Positions 45,937-54,930 of a stretch of DNA of 64,000 nt are shown in pieces. The notes beneath the pieces were generated by a model. The model had not been told where the DNA came from. It did no database searches and saw only the letters and a program-made list of their open reading frames with translations. The DNA is taken from the NCBI GenBank assembly GCA_039821555.1, contig JBCBNX010000001.1, positions 174,576-238,575 of the forward strand, read 5' to 3'. The stretch comes from Bacteroidota bacterium (GTDB lineage Bacteria; Bacteroidota; Rhodothermia; Rhodothermales; Rubricoccaceae). Numbering within the stretch: position 1 is the stretch's first letter; each line of letters starts with the position of its first letter. A program made the translations under genes and the position numbers.

Positions 45937-46737
45937 ATGCTCGACCTGTCTCCCCCGGCTACCGCGCACCGTCCGTGGACGGTTCCGTCTTCGCCGTGGG
46001 TGCTGTCGATGCGGTGGGCGTCGTTGACGTTTCTACATTGGCCGGTGCCCGTCGCCGCGCTTCGCCCGCTCATCCCAAACGAGCTGGAGGTGGATACCTA
46101 CGCTGGCGAGGCGTGGATCGGCGTGGTGCCATTTCGGATGGAGCAGACCAAGGTGCGCGGGCTCCCGCTCGTCCCGGGCACGCACACGTTTGGCGAGTTC
46201 AACGTGCGGACCTACGTGCGTCACGCGCCCACTGGCCGCGCAGGCGTATGGTTCTTCAGCCTCGACGCGGCGAGCTTCCTCGCCGTGTGGGCGGCACGCG
46301 CCAGCTTCGGGCTGCCCTATTTCACAGCCGAGATCAGCGTCGCCCACGATGTCGCGGTGATGAAAGGAAGCCAACTCACCGACCCAGCAGTGGCCGAGTC
46401 TGACGTGGTGCGCTACTTCAGCCGCCGCACGCACCGAGGCGCCCCCGAAGCAGCCTTCCGCGCTACCGTCCTGCCGATGAACAGCCTCGTCTCGGCAGAG
46501 CCGAGCAGTCTCACACACTGGTTCACCGAGCGGTACGCCCTGTTCGCTAAACGCTTTGGCAAGCTGGTCACGGGCGACATCCACCACCGCCCGTGGCCAC
46601 TTAGGCCTGCGGAGGCCCGCATTGAGGCGAACACGCTCGTGAGCGCGTGGGGCATCGACCTGCCCGATGTGGCACCGTATGCCCACTACGCTGAAGCCGT
46701 GGACGTGGTCGCGTGGCCCCCACGGGTGGTTGGATAG
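45937..46737 (+). CDS. DUF2071 (YqjF-like) protein
   Basis: A 266-residue protein of the DUF2071 family, with MRWASLTFLHWPVPVAALRP near the N-terminus and WIGVVPFRMEQTKVRG, then FGEFNVRTYVRH and GVWFFSLDAASFLAV. The family shares an acetoacetate-decarboxylase-like fold, but its activity is not established. I use the ATG at 45937; the frame is open further upstream without conserved sequence. It is divergent from ccmB and convergent with the TonB-receptor gene. Confidence 0.85.
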   Translation: MLDLSPPATAHRPWTVPSSPWVLSMRWASLTFLHWPVPVAALRPLIPNELEVDTYAGEAWIGVVPFRMEQTKVRGLPLVPGTHTFGEFNVRTYVRHAPTGRAGVWFFSLDAASFLAVWAARASFGLPYFTAEISVAHDVAVMKGSQLTDPAVAESDVVRYFSRRTHRGAPEAAFRATVLPMNSLVSAEPSSLTHWFTERYALFAKRFGKLVTGDIHHRPWPLRPAEARIEANTLVSAWGIDLPDVAPYAHYAEAVDVVAWPPRVVG

Positions 46738-46743
46738 GAGGCC

Positions 46744-49137
46744 TCAGAACAAATAGGTCACGCCGAGCCGCAGCGTGCGCGGCGCGCCGGGCGTGAAGTG
46801 CAACTCCGACACCGGCGAGGCCTCACCCGAAAGCCGCGACTCGGTGTCGAACTGCGCCTCGTTCCAGGCCGCGTCGAACACGTTCTCAACGCTGAGCGAC
46901 AGCTCCACGTCGTGGATGCGGTAGGCGGCGAAGGCGTCGAAAACGGTCGCGCCCTCGGCGGTGACGCTGCCGGTCTCGTTGGCCGAGCGGTCGCCGACGT
47001 GCCGGACGCGGAGGCTGCCCCGGACGCCGTCGCGACGAACGACGATGCCACCCTGCGCGGTGCGGGTCGGGGCCAACGGAATGGCGTCAGCGTCGGCGGG
47101 CTCGTCCACGAAACGCCCAGTGGAGAGCGTCACATCGGCGTCGAGGGCGAGCCATGGGAGCACCTGCGCGCGCGCTTCGAGGTCGATACCTACGCGCCGC
47201 GTTGCGCCGGAAAGCTCCGTCGTGCCTGCGTCGCCGACGAAGACGTATTCCTGCTCCAGATCGAGTAGCCAAGCGGCGGCGCCCAGCGTGAGACGGTCGC
47301 CGAGGCCGGTCCACCGCGCACCGAGTTCGGTGCCGATGGCGCGTGGGAGCGTCGTGACTTCGGCCTGGGCGGCGTCGTAGTTGCGCGCCGTCAGTTCGGC
47401 CTCGATCTCTTCGGACGATAGCCCGTCCTGTTCTCGGACCTGCACGAGGTCCGCGATGCGCTGACCAAGCACTACGTTGCGCGCGTCGTTCGAGTGGAAG
47501 CCGAGGCCCGCGTTGGCGAACAGGTCGAGCCCGCGCACCGGCGTCACGACGAGATTGGCCTTCGGGCTGACGATGACCTGCTGCGCATAGCCGGACGCGT
47601 GCGGCAGGCCGGTTTCGTCCGCGAACGCTTCCATGCGGTCCTCCACGTCAAACGTGAAGTAGTCGCCGCGGACGCCAACGAGCATCCGCACGAAGCGGTT
47701 GACGACAAGTTCTTCCTGTGCCCACAGAAAGAAATTGCGCTCGGCGATGTCGGCGCCGACGAGTTGCCGAGCGCGCACGCGGTCGGGGCTCTGCCAGAGC
47801 GACACCGTCGCGTCGTCGGCGCGGAAGCCGGTGGCGAGCGTCGTCGTGCCGCTCATCCCGAAGGGCAGCGTGCGGCGGAAGCGGAGTTGCCCGTCGAGGC
47901 CGTAGAGCGTGCGGTCGTCCGTTTGCTCGATCATGTCGCCCTGCTCTGGGTTCTCCAGAAACAAGGTGAAGTTCGAGTAAAGCTTGAAGCCGTAGCGGAT
48001 GCCATAGGCTTGCAGCCGGAGGTCGCTGTCGCTCCCGCCCTGGCCGTCGAGCGTGTAGACGAGGTTGGCGTGCTGGTGCGTCGTCGTGCCGCCTTCGAGT
48101 GCGTCGATGGCCCCGAAGCGCGTGATGCTGCCGTCGTCGATGGCGCGCTCTGGGACCTGCCCGGAGGCGTCCCACCCGGCCCCGTAGCCGCCCGCGCTGA
48201 ACGCAAGCGTGGAGGCGGGCGAGAGGTGGGCATGCACCTTGCCGAAGAGGTTGAAGCGCTGGAAGTCCTGGCTCGCCTCGAACGGTCCGTCGGACCGCTG
48301 GAAGTGGCCGCCGACGTACGCGCTCTGGTGCTGTCCGGACGTGGGCACCTGCACGAGGCCGGTCACGCTGCCCGTCTCGAAGCTGCCGCCCTCCAGCCGC
48401 ACGAGGCTCTCGTCGAGGTGGTCCTTGGTCGTCATCGTGACCGCGCCTGCCGTGGCGAAGTTGCCGAAGCCAGGGAAGTAGGGGCCCTTGTAGACGTCCA
48501 CGGCCTCGATCGTCTCGGGCATCACGAAGTGGAGGTCGGCGTAGCCCTGCCCGTGTCCGTGCGATACCATGTTCACCGGCATCCCGTCCACGGCGAGCGC
48601 CACGTCGGTACCGTGGTCAGCGTCGAACCCGCGCAGGAACAGCTGCTCGGCCTTGCCGCCCCCCGCGTGCTGCGCGATGACGAGGCCAGGCGCGAGCCGC
48701 AGTAGGTCCTGCGTCGAGCGGGTGGGCCGCACGCCAAGATCGAACGCGCGCACTGCCCGAGACGAGGCTGCCGAGTAGGGCCGGTCGGCCGTGGCGAGCA
48801 CCTCGTCGAGCTGCACCGACGAGGTAGCTAGCCGGATCGTGAGCGAGACGACGTCCCCATCGGCCGCGTCCGCCGGGATCGCGACCGGACGCCGCGCCGT
48901 CTCGAAGCCGACGAGGCTGGCCGCGAGCGTGTAGGTCCCCGGCACGAGATCGAGGCCGAACTGCCCGGCTGCATCGGTACTCGTACCCATTGCGGTGCCA
49001 ACCACGGCGACGTTGACGCCTGGAAGCGGCTCGCCGTCGAGGTCGGTCACAAGACCGGTGAGCGATTGGGCCGCGAGCGGCGATCCGAGCAGGTAAAAGA
49101 CACCGACCAGAAGGCAGAGTAAAAGCGAGCGTGACAT
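46744..49137 (-). CDS. TonB-dependent outer-membrane receptor
   Basis: A 797-residue protein. The ATG at 49137 opens a signal peptide (LLLCLLVGVFYLLGSPLAAQ). Next comes a carboxypeptidase-regulatory-like beta domain (LTGLVTDLDGEPLPGVNVAV), then a plug with FLRGFDADHGTDVALAVDG and MVSHGHGQGYADLHFVMPE, and a 22-strand barrel ending LRLGVTYLF with a terminal Phe. It imports an unknown ligand using TonB energy. Last gene of the minus-strand DUF4331-TPR-receptor set, 38 bp after the TPR gene. Confidence 0.93.
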   Translation of the reverse strand: MSRSLLLCLLVGVFYLLGSPLAAQSLTGLVTDLDGEPLPGVNVAVVGTAMGTSTDAAGQFGLDLVPGTYTLAASLVGFETARRPVAIPADAADGDVVSLTIRLATSSVQLDEVLATADRPYSAASSRAVRAFDLGVRPTRSTQDLLRLAPGLVIAQHAGGGKAEQLFLRGFDADHGTDVALAVDGMPVNMVSHGHGQGYADLHFVMPETIEAVDVYKGPYFPGFGNFATAGAVTMTTKDHLDESLVRLEGGSFETGSVTGLVQVPTSGQHQSAYVGGHFQRSDGPFEASQDFQRFNLFGKVHAHLSPASTLAFSAGGYGAGWDASGQVPERAIDDGSITRFGAIDALEGGTTTHQHANLVYTLDGQGGSDSDLRLQAYGIRYGFKLYSNFTLFLENPEQGDMIEQTDDRTLYGLDGQLRFRRTLPFGMSGTTTLATGFRADDATVSLWQSPDRVRARQLVGADIAERNFFLWAQEELVVNRFVRMLVGVRGDYFTFDVEDRMEAFADETGLPHASGYAQQVIVSPKANLVVTPVRGLDLFANAGLGFHSNDARNVVLGQRIADLVQVREQDGLSSEEIEAELTARNYDAAQAEVTTLPRAIGTELGARWTGLGDRLTLGAAAWLLDLEQEYVFVGDAGTTELSGATRRVGIDLEARAQVLPWLALDADVTLSTGRFVDEPADADAIPLAPTRTAQGGIVVRRDGVRGSLRVRHVGDRSANETGSVTAEGATVFDAFAAYRIHDVELSLSVENVFDAAWNEAQFDTESRLSGEASPVSELHFTPGAPRTLRLGVTYLF

Positions 49138-49175
49138 GGGCTTGGGCAGAGTGAGAAGCGACCAAGGGCGGGACA

Positions 49176-50540
49176 TTAACCGTCGAGGCGAGCGGAGCGG
49201 ACGGGTGCCGAGGAGCCGGAGAGGCTAGCCAGCAGCCGTCGTGCCTCCTCGGCCGATGCCCCCGACTCGATGTGCAGGTTGCCGTCGAGCGCGATCCGAA
49301 GGTGGCGTTGCGCCTCGGCGGTCTGGTCGGCGGCTTCGTAGACCCGCGCGGCGCGGAAATGCACCATCGCATCGCCCGTGTTCAGGCGCAGCGCGTGCTC
49401 GATGTAGGGGATGCCCTCGGCGGCGCGGCCGTTCTTGAGGAGCGCCCAGGCCATCGTCTCGTTGGCGTGGAGGTGACCGGGGCGACGCTCGACTTGTGCT
49501 TTGGCCATGCGGAGCGCATGCTCTACGTCGCGGTCGAGGTCGAGGAGGTAGTCGGCCTCTTCCATGTCCACGATCTCGCCCATTGCGCGGGCAGCGGCGA
49601 GTCCGTCGAGGACGCGCTCACGGGTGCGGTCGGCGGCATCGGTGTCGCCCACCACCTCGTAGGCGTCGGCGAGGAGTTCTAGGAAGCCGTCGCTCGGGGT
49701 GAGCCGGTAGGCCTGGTTGAGATAGTCGATGGATGCTTGGGCGTCGCCCTGCACGAGTGCGACGTGGCCGAGCCCGGCCACGGCAGGCGCGAAGGAGGGC
49801 CGCTCGTCGAGGACGCCCTCGTAGAGGAAGCGCGCGATGTCGACCTTCGCCTTGCCGAGGTAGAGCGCGGCGAGTTCAGTCACGGCCCAGGCACGCTCCT
49901 CCGTGCCTGCGGCCCCGGCATCGACGGCCATCCGCATCGCGGCGATGGCCCCGTCGGTGTCGCCGTAGTGTTCGCGGAGGTAAGCGACGCGGGCGTAGGA
50001 CGGGAGGCCTGGGCGCACCGACTGCATCAGGTCAGCCGCGGCAACGGCCTCGTCGTACTCGCCCAACTCCACGAGCGCGTCGATGCGGAGGGCGTGGGCG
50101 TCGGCGAGCGATGGGTACTGCGCGAGCAAACCATCCGCGAGGTCGCGTGCATCCTCGAAGCGGTGCAGCTTGTTCAGGACAACGCCTTGAAGCAGCAGGG
50201 CGTGGACGTTGGTGGGGTCGCACTCGAGCGCGACGGCGAGTGCAGCCTCGGCGGCGGGGACGTGGGTGGTTTCGTCGCCGGTCCGGGCGAGTTGGAGGTG
50301 CGCTTGTGCAAGCGCGATCTGGTAGGCGGTGTTGTCGCCGTCAGCGCGGAGTGCGGCCTCGTAGAACGAGACGGCTTCGGCGGCGTCGAGGAATTTCGAG
50401 GAGGGAAGGAGGGCATCGGCGGCTTCAGCGGCCGAGGCTAGATCGGGAGCGTCGGATGGGCGAAGTGCTATAAGTACGGCGGCAGCGATAGCGATGAGCG
50501 CGACGACGAGGCCGAGCGTGTACATACGGGGGCGATTCAT
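49176..50540 (-). CDS. TPR-repeat membrane-anchored protein
   Basis: A 454-residue protein with one N-terminal TM segment (TLGLVVALIAIAAAVLIAL) and a periplasmic tail of tetratricopeptide repeats along its length (AVSFYEAALRADGDNTAYQI, HALRIDALVELGEYDEAVAA, MAWALLKNGRAAEGIPYIEH). It probably acts as a protein-interaction scaffold. It lies between the DUF4331 and TonB-receptor genes, an arrangement suggesting work in the same uptake or secretion process. Confidence 0.82.
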   Translation of the reverse strand: MNRPRMYTLGLVVALIAIAAAVLIALRPSDAPDLASAAEAADALLPSSKFLDAAEAVSFYEAALRADGDNTAYQIALAQAHLQLARTGDETTHVPAAEAALAVALECDPTNVHALLLQGVVLNKLHRFEDARDLADGLLAQYPSLADAHALRIDALVELGEYDEAVAAADLMQSVRPGLPSYARVAYLREHYGDTDGAIAAMRMAVDAGAAGTEERAWAVTELAALYLGKAKVDIARFLYEGVLDERPSFAPAVAGLGHVALVQGDAQASIDYLNQAYRLTPSDGFLELLADAYEVVGDTDAADRTRERVLDGLAAARAMGEIVDMEEADYLLDLDRDVEHALRMAKAQVERRPGHLHANETMAWALLKNGRAAEGIPYIEHALRLNTGDAMVHFRAARVYEAADQTAEAQRHLRIALDGNLHIESGASAEEARRLLASLSGSSAPVRSARLDG

Positions 50541-50591
50541 GGGTCGATGGGATGAGGCGGAGAGAGCTACAGCGAATCGAGTAGAGAAGGA

Positions 50592-50620
50592 CGGGGCCGC
50601 ACGACAAAGCAGCGGCCCCG
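50592..50620 (-). other. Hairpin between the DUF4331 and TPR genes
   Basis: CGGGGCCGC (592-600) and GCGGCCCCG (612-620) form a perfect 9-bp stem with an 11-nt loop, 17 bp after the DUF4331 stop. In the direction of transcription the following bases (TCCTTCTCT) are pyrimidine-rich but not a U-tract. This may be a partial terminator or 3'-end stabiliser that sets different levels of the large exported protein and the downstream genes. Confidence 0.5.
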
Positions 50621-50636
50621 CCTCTCGAAGAGCGGG

Positions 50637-52829
50637 CTAGCGAACCAGCGTCGCTTTGCGCGTCGTGAGCGTGCGGTCGTCCACCATCAGGCGGTAGACA
50701 TAGGTGCCGCTCGCGAGGTCCTGGGCGTCCCAGTCCACCTCGTAGGTGCCGCGCGTCAGGCGCTCGTCCACGAGCGTCCGCACGAAGCGGCCCTGCACGT
50801 CGAACACGTCGAGGCGCACGTCGCCCGCTTCCGGGACCCGGTACGAGATCGTCGTGGACGGCGCGAACGGATTCGGGTAGTTCTGCTCCAGGATGAAGCC
50901 GTCCGGCACATTCATGCCCACGTCGTCAATGGCGTTGGCGATGGGCGGCTCAGACGCCGTGAGCTGCTTCACATAGCTGAACCCGTTGTGCGGAGCCGCG
51001 AGATACGGGAAGGTGTCGTCCAACGGTAGGTCGTTCTGCGTCGGCCCAGCCACGAAGCCGAGTTCGGAGAGCAGCGTCGGCGAGAGCAGGTCCGAGTAGT
51101 CCCCGGCCGTCGCGTCGTCGAAGGGCAGCCCGACGGCGGCGAGCACGAGGCCGCCAACCGCTTGCAGCGCGATCGTCGTCACGTCATCCTCCAGGCGGCG
51201 GCCGTTGGGGAAGCCGTCCATGTGCGGGATGAATTCCACGTCCGTCGTCGTGTTGAACGGCTCGGCAGTGAGGCCGAGCACGGCGGCGCGGATGAGGCCC
51301 TGCCGGGCGTTTACGCGGAACTCCTCCGAAATGCGGTCGGTGGTCGGCGTGGCCATGTTGAGGCGGAGCAGATCGCCGCCGTAGAGGGCCCCGTCTGGCG
51401 CTGCCGTCACCGGGAGGAAGTTGTTGATGAACGGCTTCCCGGCCGAGAGTGGCCCGCCCGTCTTGCCCGTCGCAAGCTGGTACGGGATGAGGTTCGGCAC
51501 GCCGTAGTAGAAGATCGGGAAGACGTCCGCGAGGCGCGGCTGGCCCGGCCCGGCCAGGCCTGGCTGGAGCGGCACGGCAAACGCGGTCCCGGTGAAGTCG
51601 ACGCCCGCTTCCACGAGGTCGTAGACGCCGTCGGCGCCGTTGTTGAAGTTGAACCCGTCGGAGCCATCGCCGTCGACGTCGCCCACGGCGGGGTAGGAGT
51701 TCGTCGGGATGACGAGGTCGCCGCTGAGCGCAGGGACGGCGGCGCCGAAGGCTCCGTTGCCCATGTAGAGTGCGAGCTCTGGGTTGGCGAAATACTGCAC
51801 GAACTCTTGCTCCTCGGCGCTGTAGGGCGTGACGGCGTTCCACCGATCCTTGTCGCCGATCGGGATGACGGCTTCGTTGACGAGCGGGTTGCCCAGGCGC
51901 GAGACCTGCACGAGGTCGCCCGAGACGGTCGGCGCGGAGCCGTCCGACGAGAGCGTCGTCACGCGGGGGCGGCTGGCCGAGGCCCACACGCCGATCACGA
52001 AGTCGCCGTCGAGGATGTCGTCGGCCTGCGAAGCCGAGAGGCCGTCCTTTTGGAGCGACGAGATCGGGATCTGGAGCACGATCGCGTGGGTGTTGAACCC
52101 AGCCACGGCGTCGCGCGCGATAGCCGCGTTGCTTGGGTTCGACCCGAACTCCTGCCGCACGTTGCCGACATCGAAGATGCCGCCGAGGTCGACGAAGAAC
52201 GGATCGTCACGCGGCCCGGCGAACACGCGCACGCCGTCCGACGAGGTCGCGATGGCGTCCTGCGTCAGTTGCGCGTACGTGGTGCCCAGCCCGACGGTCG
52301 GGTCTTCGATGGAGCGCGGCCCGATGTTGTTCGGAGGCACGATGCCGTCGGAGAGGACCGTCGAGAACGAAGCGCCCCCGTTGGTGCTCTTCTCCATCGT
52401 GTAGGTCGCCTTCAGGTTTTGCTGCCCGAGGCGGATGTTGAAGAACGTGGTCGGGTCCTCGTTGGTGAGGTCGAAGGTGAAGCGGTAGGTGATGTCATCC
52501 GTCGCCGAGCCGAGCGGCCCGGAGGACGCCTGGTTCTTGATGTGGATGTCGTAGGCGATGTTCTCGCCGAACGTGACGTAGTTCGGACCGCCCTCAGGCA
52601 GTTCGAGCGGGATGTAGTTCGCCACGATGGTGACCGTCTCGGGGTCGTCCGGGGAGACGAACGCGTAGAGGTCGGTGTTGTCCGCGAGCGGATCGTTCGC
52701 GATAAGCGGAGCTTCGCGGTGACTGGAGGCGTCGCCAAACTGAGGGGCGGCGACGACCAGCAGCAGCGCGAGGGCTGCGGTGCCGAGGAACGCCAGCGGC
52801 GCTCGAAGTCGGCGGAGAGCACGTGTCAT
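50637..52829 (-). CDS. DUF4331 secreted protein with T9SS sorting domain
   Basis: A 730-residue protein. A signal peptide (about 1-34) is followed by ASSHREAPLIANDPLADNTD, the hallmark start of DUF4331. TDLYAFVSPDDPETVTIVAN and repeated beta-rich segments follow. The last 85 residues are a type IX secretion sorting domain: EQNYPNPFAPSTTISY, then LDVFDVQGRFVRTL and a terminal RKATLVR. It should thus be exported across the outer membrane and surface-anchored or released. First gene of the operon with the TPR protein and TonB receptor. Confidence 0.9.
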   Translation of the reverse strand: MTRALRRLRAPLAFLGTAALALLLVVAAPQFGDASSHREAPLIANDPLADNTDLYAFVSPDDPETVTIVANYIPLELPEGGPNYVTFGENIAYDIHIKNQASSGPLGSATDDITYRFTFDLTNEDPTTFFNIRLGQQNLKATYTMEKSTNGGASFSTVLSDGIVPPNNIGPRSIEDPTVGLGTTYAQLTQDAIATSSDGVRVFAGPRDDPFFVDLGGIFDVGNVRQEFGSNPSNAAIARDAVAGFNTHAIVLQIPISSLQKDGLSASQADDILDGDFVIGVWASASRPRVTTLSSDGSAPTVSGDLVQVSRLGNPLVNEAVIPIGDKDRWNAVTPYSAEEQEFVQYFANPELALYMGNGAFGAAVPALSGDLVIPTNSYPAVGDVDGDGSDGFNFNNGADGVYDLVEAGVDFTGTAFAVPLQPGLAGPGQPRLADVFPIFYYGVPNLIPYQLATGKTGGPLSAGKPFINNFLPVTAAPDGALYGGDLLRLNMATPTTDRISEEFRVNARQGLIRAAVLGLTAEPFNTTTDVEFIPHMDGFPNGRRLEDDVTTIALQAVGGLVLAAVGLPFDDATAGDYSDLLSPTLLSELGFVAGPTQNDLPLDDTFPYLAAPHNGFSYVKQLTASEPPIANAIDDVGMNVPDGFILEQNYPNPFAPSTTISYRVPEAGDVRLDVFDVQGRFVRTLVDERLTRGTYEVDWDAQDLASGTYVYRLMVDDRTLTTRKATLVR

Positions 52830-53013
52830 GAGAGTACGAGAAAGGTTGAAAACCTGTGAGGGGACAGGCTACTCAGCCACGTCGGCGCGCACGCCACGCT
52901 CTCGGACCGGCAGCGTGTAGGAAAACCGCCCGCCGGGTCGTAATGCCCGGTGTCGGAGCGCAACCGGACGCGGTACCTTCTCGGCGCTCAGCCACCCAAT
53001 CCACCGCTTCGCT

Positions 53014-53970
53014 TTGCTGCGCCAATTCGGCTCTCCCCAGATCCGCCGCGACGACCGCTCCGTGGTCACCACCGGCACGTTCGACGGCGTCCACACGGGC
53101 CACCAAGCCATCGTGGAGTACCTCGTCATGCACGCCCGCCAAACCGGAGGTGTGGCCACCGTTGTCTCGTTCGATCCGCACCCGCGCGAGGTGCTCGCCG
53201 CAAAGCCGGTTTCGCTGCTGACAACGCTCGCTGAACGCGCCGACGCCTTCGAAGCACTTGGCCTCGACCGCTTCGTCGTGCTCCCGTTCACGCGCGATCT
53301 CTCGCTGCTGGAGCCAGAGGCGTACGTCCGCGACGTGCTCATCGAAACCGTCGGCCTCCGCGAGATCGTGATCGGCTACGACCACCGCTTCGGTCGCAAC
53401 CGACGCGGCGACCGCGCGCTACTCGAAAACCTCGGTGGCACCCACGGCTTCACGGTCGATGTGATCCCCGAACAGATCGTCGCAGGCGTGACGGTCAGCT
53501 CGACGAAGGCCCGCAACGCCCTCCTCAACGACGGCGACGCAGCGAAGGCCACCGAGCTGCTGGGGCGGCCCTACAGCTTCGCGGGCACCGTCGTGCGCGG
53601 CGACCAGCGCGGACGGACTATCGGCTTTCCGACGGCCAACATCCAGCCCGAGGAAGCGCGTAAGCTGATCCCGAAGCCGGGCGTCTACGCAGTCTGGGTC
53701 GATCACGAGGGGACCGCGCAGGGCGCAAAGCAAGAAACGGTGCGCTATGGAGGCATGATGAACATCGGATATCGCCCCACCTTCGAAGACGACGATGCTG
53801 TTCGCATCGAAGCGCACCTCTTCGATTTCGAAGGCGACCTCTACGGCGAGCGGCTCCGCGTACACCTCATCGCCCGCATCCGTGACGAGCGTCGCTTCGA
53901 TGGGATTGATGCGATCCGGATTCAGCTTGAGGGTGACCGGGCGGCGAGCCATGCGATTCTGGCGGGATAG
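53014..53970 (+). CDS. ribF: Bifunctional riboflavin kinase / FAD synthetase
   Basis: A 318-residue enzyme making FMN and then FAD from riboflavin. The N-terminal nucleotidyltransferase domain has TTGTFDGVHTGHQ, SFDPHPREVL, IGYDHRFGRNRRGD and VSSTKARNALLNDGDA. The C-terminal riboflavin kinase domain has GRTIGFPTANI, PKPGVYAVWV and GGMMNIGYRPTF. No ATG precedes the conserved part; I use a TTG at 53014. A GTG at 53062 would cut into the first strand and is unlikely. Confidence 0.92.
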   Translation: MLRQFGSPQIRRDDRSVVTTGTFDGVHTGHQAIVEYLVMHARQTGGVATVVSFDPHPREVLAAKPVSLLTTLAERADAFEALGLDRFVVLPFTRDLSLLEPEAYVRDVLIETVGLREIVIGYDHRFGRNRRGDRALLENLGGTHGFTVDVIPEQIVAGVTVSSTKARNALLNDGDAAKATELLGRPYSFAGTVVRGDQRGRTIGFPTANIQPEEARKLIPKPGVYAVWVDHEGTAQGAKQETVRYGGMMNIGYRPTFEDDDAVRIEAHLFDFEGDLYGERLRVHLIARIRDERRFDGIDAIRIQLEGDRAASHAILAG

Positions 53971-54306
53971 ACCAGGCTATAGGCTAGCTGCGGAGTTAGC
54001 CGACCGCTTGACGCCGGCTCGTATCCAGAAGCTCCGCGTGTGGCAGTGTCTTGACAGCTACCACGTGTGCAATGGCGGGGCGGGGCTGAAGGGCGGTTGG
54101 ATCATACGGGGCGGACCGCTATCTTGGGCGCTTCTTCGCACAAAGGCGTGCCCCTGTGACGAACGGCACGACCTTGGCGGCGTAGACTTTCACCTGCGAC
54201 GAGCATGCTGACTTCGCTCCCCACCGGCGAGTCCTCCCCGACCCCGACTGACGAATTCCGCTCCGCCCGTCCACTTCCTTAGCATCGTAGCATCTAACGA
54301 GGTGGC
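53971..54306 (+). other. Leader region of rpsO
   Basis: 336 bp without a convincing gene. GGCTA (982-986) and TAGCC (997-001) form a small stem soon after ribF. An imperfect hairpin (about 54040-54064, GTGGCAG.TGTC against GACAGCTACCAC) lies in the middle. Just before rpsO is a TAGCATCG/TAGCATCT near-repeat and GAGGTGG, a Shine-Dalgarno-like sequence at the right spacing. Ribosomal protein S15 often represses its own leader in other bacteria; whether these hairpins serve that is unknown. Confidence 0.35.
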
Positions 54307-54573
54307 ATGATCACCAAAACACGCAAGCAAGAGCTCATCGCCCAGTTCGGGGCAAACGAGCAGGATACCGGTAAGCCGGAAGTCCAAATCGCCATTTTCA
54401 CTGACCGCATCGTCGAGCTGACGGAGCACATGAAGCAGAACCCGAAGGACCACACGTCCCGGCGCGGCCTGCTCAAGCTCGTTGGCAAGCGCCGTCGTCT
54501 CCTCGACTACCTGATGGCCAGCGACATTGAGCGGTACCGAACCATCATCAAGGAACTGGGCATCCGTAAATAG
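54307..54573 (+). CDS. rpsO: 30S ribosomal protein S15
   Basis: An 88-residue protein of exactly the usual size. It begins [15 protein letters not shown] and carries [16 protein letters not shown] and [20 protein letters not shown], the 16S rRNA-binding core. It binds 16S rRNA early in 30S assembly. The ATG has a GAGGTG Shine-Dalgarno-like site. It is followed by a strong terminator and then pnp, the gene order seen in many bacteria. Confidence 0.98.
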   Translation: MITKTRKQELIAQFGANEQDTGKPEVQIAIFTDRIVELTEHMKQNPKDHTSRRGLLKLVGKRRRLLDYLMASDIERYRTIIKELGIRK

Positions 54574-54577
54574 CCCC

Positions 54578-54614
54578 CGCGGCGGCTTCTCACCTGAGGA
54601 GCCGCCGCGCTCGT
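54578..54614 (+). terminator. Intrinsic terminator after rpsO
   Basis: CGCGGCGGCT (578-587) and AGCCGCCGCG (600-609) form a perfect 10-bp stem with a 12-nt loop, followed by CTCGTTTTA. It lies 5 bp after the stop codon. The rest of the 357-bp gap to pnp holds another short stem (ACGGAGC/GCTCCGT near 54674) and the pnp leader hairpin. Confidence 0.8.
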
Positions 54615-54892
54615 TTTAGGTCAAGGTCGTCCCGTCGGGGATGCCTCAACCTGAAAGCGATATCTTAAGAAACGGAGCAAGGCGCTCCGTCCCGCACCGC
54701 ACCGCCATCGCCCCCGTTCCGGCAGTCAGTTCCCACCGAGCGATCTCCAGCACGGCCACTCGTTCTGGCCATCGTTCGTTTGAAACTGATTCCCGGCGTC
54801 CGCCTCTGCGAGAGTTCGCTCTTGCCAGAAGCCGACGTAGGACGCGGGCCCAGGCTGCTAGCCATGCTAGCGCGGTGCATCACCCAACAGGC

Positions 54893-54912
54893 CGCACACG
54901 TGACCGTGTGCG
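54893..54912 (+). promoter_or_regulatory. Hairpin in the pnp 5' leader
   Basis: CGCACACG (893-900) pairs with CGTGTGCG (905-912) around a 4-nt TGAC loop, ending 18 bp before the pnp start used here. In E. coli a leader stem cut by RNase III mediates PNPase autoregulation. A similar role here is inference; the stem is much shorter. Confidence 0.4.
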
Positions 54913-54930
54913 CCCGCAATGCCGCACAGC

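Noticed and set aside
51162..52859. 565-codon plus-strand reading frame
   Set aside because: Antisense to the DUF4331 gene; composition-biased and without any recognisable domain.
54051..54056. TTGACA as a -35 promoter box for rpsO
   Set aside because: No TATAAT-like hexamer follows at 16-18 bp, and it lies inside a hairpin; this lineage uses different promoter elements.
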